A DNA stretch of 64,000 nt from NCBI GenBank assembly GCA_016800925.1, contig JABCPU010000043.1:1-64000 (forward strand), in the 5' to 3' direction. The position numbers and the translations under genes are program-made. The notes below the pieces were generated by a model. The model saw nothing but the letters and a program-made list of their open reading frames with translations. It did no database searches and had not been told where the DNA came from. This document shows positions 58,212-64,000 of the stretch, piece by piece. Source of the stretch: Suillus spraguei. Taxonomy: Eukaryota; Basidiomycota; Agaricomycetes; Boletales; Suillaceae. Each line of letters opens with the position of its first letter. The stretch's first letter is position 1.

Positions 58212-58957
58212 GGTGGTGGGTGAAAGTGAAGGACAGAGAAACTGTTAGCATCGCCCCACTTTATAGTTGTTGATGTTGCCAAGTGCCTTGGTCTAGGCTT
58301 GGTTAGCGCCCCAGCCACTGACCGCAAGGTATATCGAAGGACATATCGTAATTAGCTAGTAATTAAGTCGACGTGTCTTCGCAATATACAAATGATGATA
58401 TTGGAACAAGCAAGTTCAATCTAGGCAAGTGCATCAGGACATGAACGTTATGAACATTTGAACCGTACTGCAGTGACTGTTTTACATAATTGCCAAATTT
58501 AAACAATTGTCTTCAAGCTGGTCTGTGCGTATGCTGTATACACGTCACGTTTGACGTACTCTGTTCTGAGTCTCCTAAGCTGGGCACACGTATTCTCGTC
58601 TGATCAACTGAAGGGGCCAGCCAACGTTTGATCAGAGCCATCCAAATCCTTTCCTCTATGCATTGTTCGTTATTCTTTGATAAAGCTGTAATTTAGTTGC
58701 CTCTCGATGATTTCCGCCTAGTCGAAAACCCTAGTTGTACATTATGCACCGTGACGTCGGTCAGTCTTTCGACCTCACGATGTCTTAGAAAGAGAAGTCT
58801 TAAAAGCCTCGAGCAAGATCGTTTTTGAACTATGGAATGCCAGAGCGAATCTTAGGCAAAACCTCTTCGCCACTAGCTACGTGGATGTCAGAGATAATCA
58901 TGATACAACGCTGGCTATGTAGTAGAAATACAGTACAATAGCCTCACCTTATAGCTG
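58212..58957. other. Intergenic, promoter of copy B
   Basis: No gene seen. It separates the accessory region from CSN1; copy B starts at its left edge. A TTTATAG word near 58260, about 50 bases upstream of the start, could be a core promoter. Confidence 0.35.
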
Positions 58958-60796
58958 TCAATCACCTTGCAACATATCCGTCGCACGTTCTTGTTCACGG
59001 CGCGACTTTGGCGGCTTCACCACTAAGTCTGCTTGTTGCCTGCAAACTCAGATTAGAGAGTGAGTTTCACATCTCCTATATACACTCACAGACGCATCCG
59101 CAACAGTAGCTTGCGGTTGGTGCTTTGTATCTCAGCAGCGGTCTTTATAGCACGCGCGAACAATTCGGCCCTATGATCTACCTTCCTCGCTTTCAAGATC
59201 TGTAGCGTGAATGGTGTCAGTGATGTCCTCCCTAAAGCTATGCCAACAAGTGTCACTGGCCTTGTTCTGACTGTCAACTCGGCCTTGAATCTGACCGCTT
59301 TGAATGAGCGCAACTACCTCCCTCTCAACTTCGTCGACGGTCCAGCCGAACGCAGCGCTCATTCTGTCGAGACGAATGGTCTGGAATGGCTGGAAATAAA
59401 GCACGACCGCGACATTACGAATGAGGTTCGTCAGATCATATACATGCGAGTACATATGAATGTCCACATAATGCCGCGTCTGGTGCAAGGACGTCTCAGG
59501 GTAGTTGATATTGATGGATATAAAAGCATACCGAGTACCGCTCAAGAACCTCCAGGACATTTTTGAAATCGCTTGAGAGATATGACTGTATCAAGTCTCG
59601 AACATATGGTTCTTGTTCAATGTACGCAGAAAAAATAGCGTTTCCCGTAAGTTGAGACTTGATTGCAGATCGCGACATGCTGGGAAGAGCGCATAGAGTC
59701 CCATATACCGCAAAGTCTCCAGGAGCGACAAGCTAGAATAGCATGACCAAAGGTCGGCCGGATAGAGAATTTTGCCCACCTTGCCAATCCAATCGCCAAG
59801 AGAATCCGGAGGGCCGACCTTCAGGAAAAACTGGGCAGCTTTTTCGTAGTTAGCTTGTCCTAGGTGGAACAAAGCCATCGCAAAGTCCAGCTTGGACTGT
59901 ACCTGCTCACGCTCTGCTGACTTTTTAGGTAGTGGGACAGCTGAGACATTGTTGGAACCAACAGCAGGATTAGATGCTGCTGCGGCGCTTGCCGTATCAA
60001 GTGCACCATCAGCCTTAAAGACGTAGGAAGATATATGCGCGTAATTGCGTTGTTCGATCACAAGCTATAGAGTCATGAATGACCAGACAATGATACCAAT
60101 GAACTGAAATATACCTCTAGCACAGAAAGACACATGTCAAGAACATGCTGACTGGTTGAGCAGAACTCCCTTGATTTCGAATAATGTTTGAGTGCTTGAG
60201 TGTAGTCTCCAGTGGCACGGTAGAAGTCACCGAGGTCCCTGTGGCCCATCTGACGGAGAGACGGTATTTAGAGTCTCTGAATGAATGAAGACATTGGCTT
60301 TACCCTTATGCTCTCTTTAATCATGTTATTAGAATACGTCTTCAGCTCGACCTCCAGCTTCGTTCTCTCCGCCTGATTCTTTTTCGTAACCTCTTCGCAC
60401 CACACCGTGTTCACTGAACACAACTCGCTAGTAGGAGGGAGTTGCACCTCTGGAAGGTCCGCCACAGCATCATATGCATTCATCGCAATCTGATAAAGGG
60501 TTGGATCACGAAGCTCCTCGATCTGCGCAAATGCCAGCTTCAATGCCTGTGGTGCCAAAGTCGGACATGTTGAGATAATGTGCACAAGCCTGTCAAATGC
60601 AGTACGACCTTGGAGAGTTGGAAACCTCGATGTAAGCTAGTGCATCAAGAGGGGTGTTTGATATCATACCAGAATATCCCGAGATGTATGCGTCTAGATC
60701 GAAAGGATGAGCATCGTCCACTGGTCGGATTCGTCTCCTCTGGACTGCGGGAGGTTGCAATAGGGAGACTTCATTTTCAATGTAATCAATGTCCAT
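58958..60796 (-). CDS. csn1: COP9 signalosome subunit 1 (CSN1/GPS1)
   Basis: Starts [16 protein letters not shown] at 60796 and ends at the TGA at 58958-58960 after ATDMLQGD. It has about eight exons. The N-terminus has the CSN1 motif [12 protein letters not shown], then [21 protein letters not shown] helical repeat region includes [20 protein letters not shown] and [20 protein letters not shown]. The PCI domain includes [40 protein letters not shown] and [10 protein letters not shown]. The protein is part of the complex that removes NEDD8 from cullins, in nucleus and cytosol. Length is in the usual range. The border of the first intron near 60630-60660 does not splice cleanly in my reading, which may hide a small error. 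Confidence 0.92.
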
Positions 60797-60906
60797 TCGT
60801 AATACACTTGGGTAGGAAACGGAGGTCGAGTGCTGATTGCACGTTACGGTTCTGTTCTACAATAATTCAGTCAGTGATGTGTTGTCATCGGCCACTAGGC
60901 ACACGC

Positions 60907-60988
60907 GGGCCCTTGGCACAGTTGGTAGCGCGTACGCTTCGCACATCGTGATTGCGTAAGGTCGTGGGTTCAACTCCCACAGTGTCCA
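60907..60988 (+). tRNA. tRNA-Ala (anticodon CGC), 9-base intron
   Basis: The acceptor GGGCCCT pairs with AGTGTCC and includes the G3-U70 wobble that identifies alanine tRNAs. The D arm carries a perfect A box (TGGCACAGTTGG). The anticodon stem is TACGC/GCGTA. The loop reads TTCGCA, then an intron of about 9 bases (CATCGTGAT), then T, so the anticodon is CGC. The T arm is GTGGG/CCCAC with a B box GGTTCAACTCC. The mature length is 73. C5-U68 in the acceptor and A12-C23 in the D stem are mismatches, so mild decay is possible. Confidence 0.75.
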
Positions 60989-60994
60989 TTTTTT
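60989..60994 (+). terminator. Pol III terminator of the tRNA gene
   Basis: Six T residues directly after the discriminator base A of the tRNA, the usual RNA polymerase III stop signal. Confidence 0.75.
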
Positions 60995-61506
60995 AGGCGC
61001 TCAATCTGTGAAGAGTATGCAATCATCTGTATCCTCATACATCTCTAGACGTGGTATTTTAACATCTCAAAATTCAGCAGTTCAAGCGTAATTATCAATG
61101 AAGAGGGACTCGGACGAGGTGTTCAGAGCTGATCATCCATGCGCCTTCTTGAAATAAATGATTTTCATGTGAGCCTGTCCACCGCGATGTGAACGTTAAT
61201 CAACTGACCATTACTTAATGTTGATGTGAACGACGCGCTGTACTAGAGATTATGATTATTGTAATCGGTGCTGAAGCACCCTGCCACGCTGCAAAAATAT
61301 GCACGTCTGCACGAAGAGCCGTGCCCACAGAGGTAGGAGGAAAGAGTTCAGGACAAGCCCTATCGCAAAAATTCGAAATCTCACCAAACTTACTGCAAAA
61401 GGTACAGATGCCACGTCATGAGATACAGCTGATGTACAACATGCGCTGGACACAAGTGCATCCCGTCAACGCTTGAAGGTCGGTAACAGGAAAAGAGTAA
61501 TACTAG
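60995..61506. other. Intergenic between the tRNA and NOP53
   Basis: No gene recognised. A 74-residue plus-strand frame has no domain and no sign of splicing. Confidence 0.4.
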
Positions 61507-63168
61507 CTACTCAAATCTTTTCCAGGCATGCTTCTCAAACTCTTTCAGCTTCGCTCGCTTGGTTGGGCTACAGGATGAAGTACGTCAAAAACTGCACTAA
61601 AACATATCACGAACACTCACAGGACGGGTACGCGAGGCTCAATTAGGGCTCTTTGCTGCATGCTACGGAAGCGATCACGGAATAAGTTGCCCTCAGGCTG
61701 ATGGGAGGCTATCAGCAATGTCGATAAACTAGTGCAGCCGACACACCTTCAGTGTTCGTAGGTTTTCGCTCAGATCCTCCCCAATCTGAACCTCGATTTC
61801 ATTTTCGGGAACTTTATATTTCCCTAACCGTTTGCCAGCTAGGCCTTTTCTAAGTTTCATCTTCAACTCCAACTGTCTTGCCAATCGCGCTTGATTTTGC
61901 TGTTGGCTAACTTTCTCCGCAGCTGAACGGAAAGATTTAGCCATTGTTATCGTGGCAAGCATTTTCTTTCTTGCCGCCTTTTCTGCCAAGGCTTGTTTCT
62001 AGTGCAAGCTCAGCAGCTATGGTAAGGAAGCGACAACAGGCTTACCTCCTCGCGCAATCGCAGCGCTTTTGCTCGTTGCTGCTTAGTTTTACGTGCCGAT
62101 GGTTTCTTTGGTACAACTGCATCATGTTGTGCGACTGGTTCGCCATCGTCTACGGGTATCTCGTCCAAAGTCATTCCAAGTGGAAGGCCCTCCGTGATAT
62201 TTGTATCAAGTGCGCGTGCATCGGCAACCTTGCGTCGAACTTCGGCTAATCGATCCGCTTCCTCTTGCCTACGTCGCTCAACCTTACATGCCTCTATAAT
62301 AAGCTCATCGTGTGCAGCAGCAGGGGGATTGTATGATGATCCTTGATGTGGTTCTAACACAGCAGGAACTTCTATGACGTCGCGGGGATGAGATAACTCC
62401 GGGCGCTGTGACTATCATCAGGAAATTGCTGGTGGCAGGAAAGAAAGTCTTGCCTTGATCTTGGGTTTCTTCGTATGCTCTAATCCATCAGCCACCTCTT
62501 CCACCTCCTCGGCAGTCCATGGGTCATAAGAGCCACTATGTTTCACAGCAGCGCTAACATCGATTAAAGCACTCCCTGCACCAAACTCTGTGTGGTCCAT
62601 GACCGCATTGAATGGGCCCTTTCTTGGCCGCTTTGCGATGCGAAGCAGGCGCTCCTTGTCAGCCCTACTGATTTTTGATCTTGACGGAATAGAGTCTTTT
62701 GTTGGGCGAGAAAACACGGCAGGAACGGCAGATCGTTGTGAAAGTATTTTCGTAGAAGTCAACTCGGCCTTAGAGTACCGCGGTAACGACTTGCGAACTA
62801 GACAGTTTTATACTTTTTACCTAGAGATGTTTTGCAAGAACTTACCTTTATTGTCTCCTTTGGTGTCCACAACAAATAATTGATCGTCTGTCTGTTTCTG
62901 TAGCGTGGAACTGTTGACGTGGATAAATGCGATTAGACGATAGACACATGCAAGAGACAGAATTTTCATACCCGATGACTCGCTCCTCTGAACGCAGACC
63001 CTCTAGGCCTTGTTCCACGGGCTGTATGTCAATATTTTTCCGCCATGCCTTCTTGCCCTTACGACTGGATTGAGCAAGTTGGGAAGGTGCTCCGACACCA
63101 GACGCAGCGTGTTTTTTGATAGAGGACTTTGAAGCCGAAGAGGCCTTGCTGGTTTTCGTTGGAGCCAT
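61507..63168 (-). CDS. NOP53: Ribosome biogenesis protein NOP53
   Basis: Starts MAPTKTSKASSASKSS at 63168 (an upstream in-frame ATG at 63240 gives a non-conserved extension). It ends at the TAG at 61507-61509 after EKHAWKRFE. The NOP53/GLTSCR2 hallmarks are GKKAWRKNIDIQPVEQGLE near the start, DDQLFVVDTKGDNK, then SRPTKDSIPSRSKISRADKE. A long basic helical part follows with MAKSFRSAAEKVSQQQN, RLARQLELKMKLRKGLAGK and VPENEIEVQIGEDLSENLR, and a final exon RALIEPRVPV. NOP53 is a nucleolar factor that recruits the exosome helicase to late pre-60S particles. There are five or more exons with short introns, and the frame looks intact. Confidence 0.92.
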
Positions 63169-64000
63169 TAGGTAGTGGCTCCTTGCCTGTTGTGTTAGTG
63201 AATCTAACAAAGTTCTACGATTACACCAGTCACGTGTCACAACCTTACGATGTCACAAGCTGGTCTGAAGCTTCGAAGACTGAAACTTGCCATCGATTTC
63301 ATGTCAGATTGCGGCGCATCCGCGACCATAATATAGTGCATGACATGTCACCTCTGTACTAGTTGACATGGACTAATCTGCCGACCAAACCTGGTTCTTT
63401 ACGTAACTAATAACTATTGCATGCCACCCGTGGCAGATACTTCAATAATCCGAGTCATCCCTTCTTTGTTATGTGCTAGTTCGTCAGATTAATTCACCAG
63501 TGGTTCCAATAAACCATAATTTTCAGGTTCGTCAATCTACTGCCACCGAGCACTCGACGTGCGCGCATATATCAAGTTCCATGTCGTTGAAATTACGAGG
63601 TGCGGGCCTGAATCCTACATCAATACTCTTAGAGCATTCAATGCGGCCCTTGCACCCTTGTGAGTGGATACCGGATATCACTGGGTTCTGTGCAGTGGGT
63701 GGACGCACGACGATCACACTTTCTGGGCGTTGGGCATCTGAGTCTATCATTCATTGGGGGGTGCGGGTAGGCGGAGCAGCAGCAAAGAAATAAATAGACA
63801 TCACCAGCGTTAGCGGAATAGCAGTCAATTTCTAGAATGGTGCGCACCCCGTAACCGATGAGAAGCCGTTGGCTTATGATCCAGGATAATGGAATATAGC
63901 CGAGCTGAGTTTCCATGGTATATCCGTAATTCGATCAACATACCCGGGTCTTTATATCGGTCGTATGATAAAGGATGATGTTCAATACACTCGATACTGA
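63169..64000. other. Right edge, no assigned gene
   Basis: Contains the NOP53 promoter on the left. Overlapping open frames occur at 63473-63793 (+), 63532-63750 (-) and 63638-63916 (-). The last starts METQLGYIPLSWIISQRLLI and could be the first exon of a minus-strand gene, but none shows a recognised domain. Confidence 0.35.

Overview
The window looks like a transposon-rich accessory region of a mushroom-forming basidiomycete (Agaricomycetes). The reasons are very short GT-AG introns of about 45-60 bases throughout, KDZ and Plavaka transposons (families typical of Agaricomycetes), a Tad-like LINE, fungal hAT and Tc1/mariner elements, and expanded Agaricomycete gene families of unknown function. 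Only the last 6 kb holds clear housekeeping genes: CSN1 (COP9 signalosome subunit 1), a tRNA-Ala with an intron, and NOP53 (60S ribosome biogenesis).

Layout. 1-2 kb: tandem repeats and low-complexity DNA. 2.3-6.7 kb: a decayed hAT transposon (+) split by a solo LTR with a perfect 5-bp target-site duplication. 7-10.7 kb: further LTR-like elements, a truncated Tc1 end and fragments of minus-strand genes. 10.8-12.2 kb: the C-terminal half of an uncharacterised gene. 12.2-13.8 kb: an intact Tc1/mariner element. 13.8-17.1 kb: the 5' two thirds of a Plavaka transposase gene, with an internal tandem duplication. 17.8-21.6 kb: a degenerate KDZ transposase gene. 22.9-25.6 kb: uncharacterised genes, including the N-terminal half of the gene whose C-terminal half lies at 10.8-12.2 kb. 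25.6-27.2 kb: a second Tc1 of the same length, inverted. 27.2-28.7 kb: the missing C-terminal third of the Plavaka gene. 29.1-29.4 kb: a SINE-like tandem dimer. 29.4-36.0 kb: a full-length LINE with a 12-bp target-site duplication, a 28-base poly(A) tail and a nested 273-bp MITE. 38.3-47.2 and 49.0-58.2 kb: two tandem giant paralogues on the minus strand, each with a helical N-terminus, a propeller-like middle, a GBP-like GTPase, a Cys/His-rich region and a C-terminal vWA domain. A degenerate small AIG1-like GTPase gene lies between them. 59-63.2 kb: housekeeping genes.

The strongest structural result is an inversion. The two Tc1 copies (12188-13804 and 25615-27231) are in opposite orientation, and each is flanked by two unrelated half genes. 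Flipping the 11.8 kb between them restores both the uncharacterised gene and the Plavaka transposase, in frame, with a single TA at each insertion site. This is either a recombination event between the copies or an assembly error at identical repeats.

Most premature stops that I could place in the mobile elements are TGA where the reading frame or family suggests arginine. This fits C-to-T decay of CGA at methylated CpG. The giant GTPase/vWA pair is the most promising candidate for an undescribed cellular system. Its domain set recalls large inducible immune GTPases, but its function is unknown and any defence role is inference.
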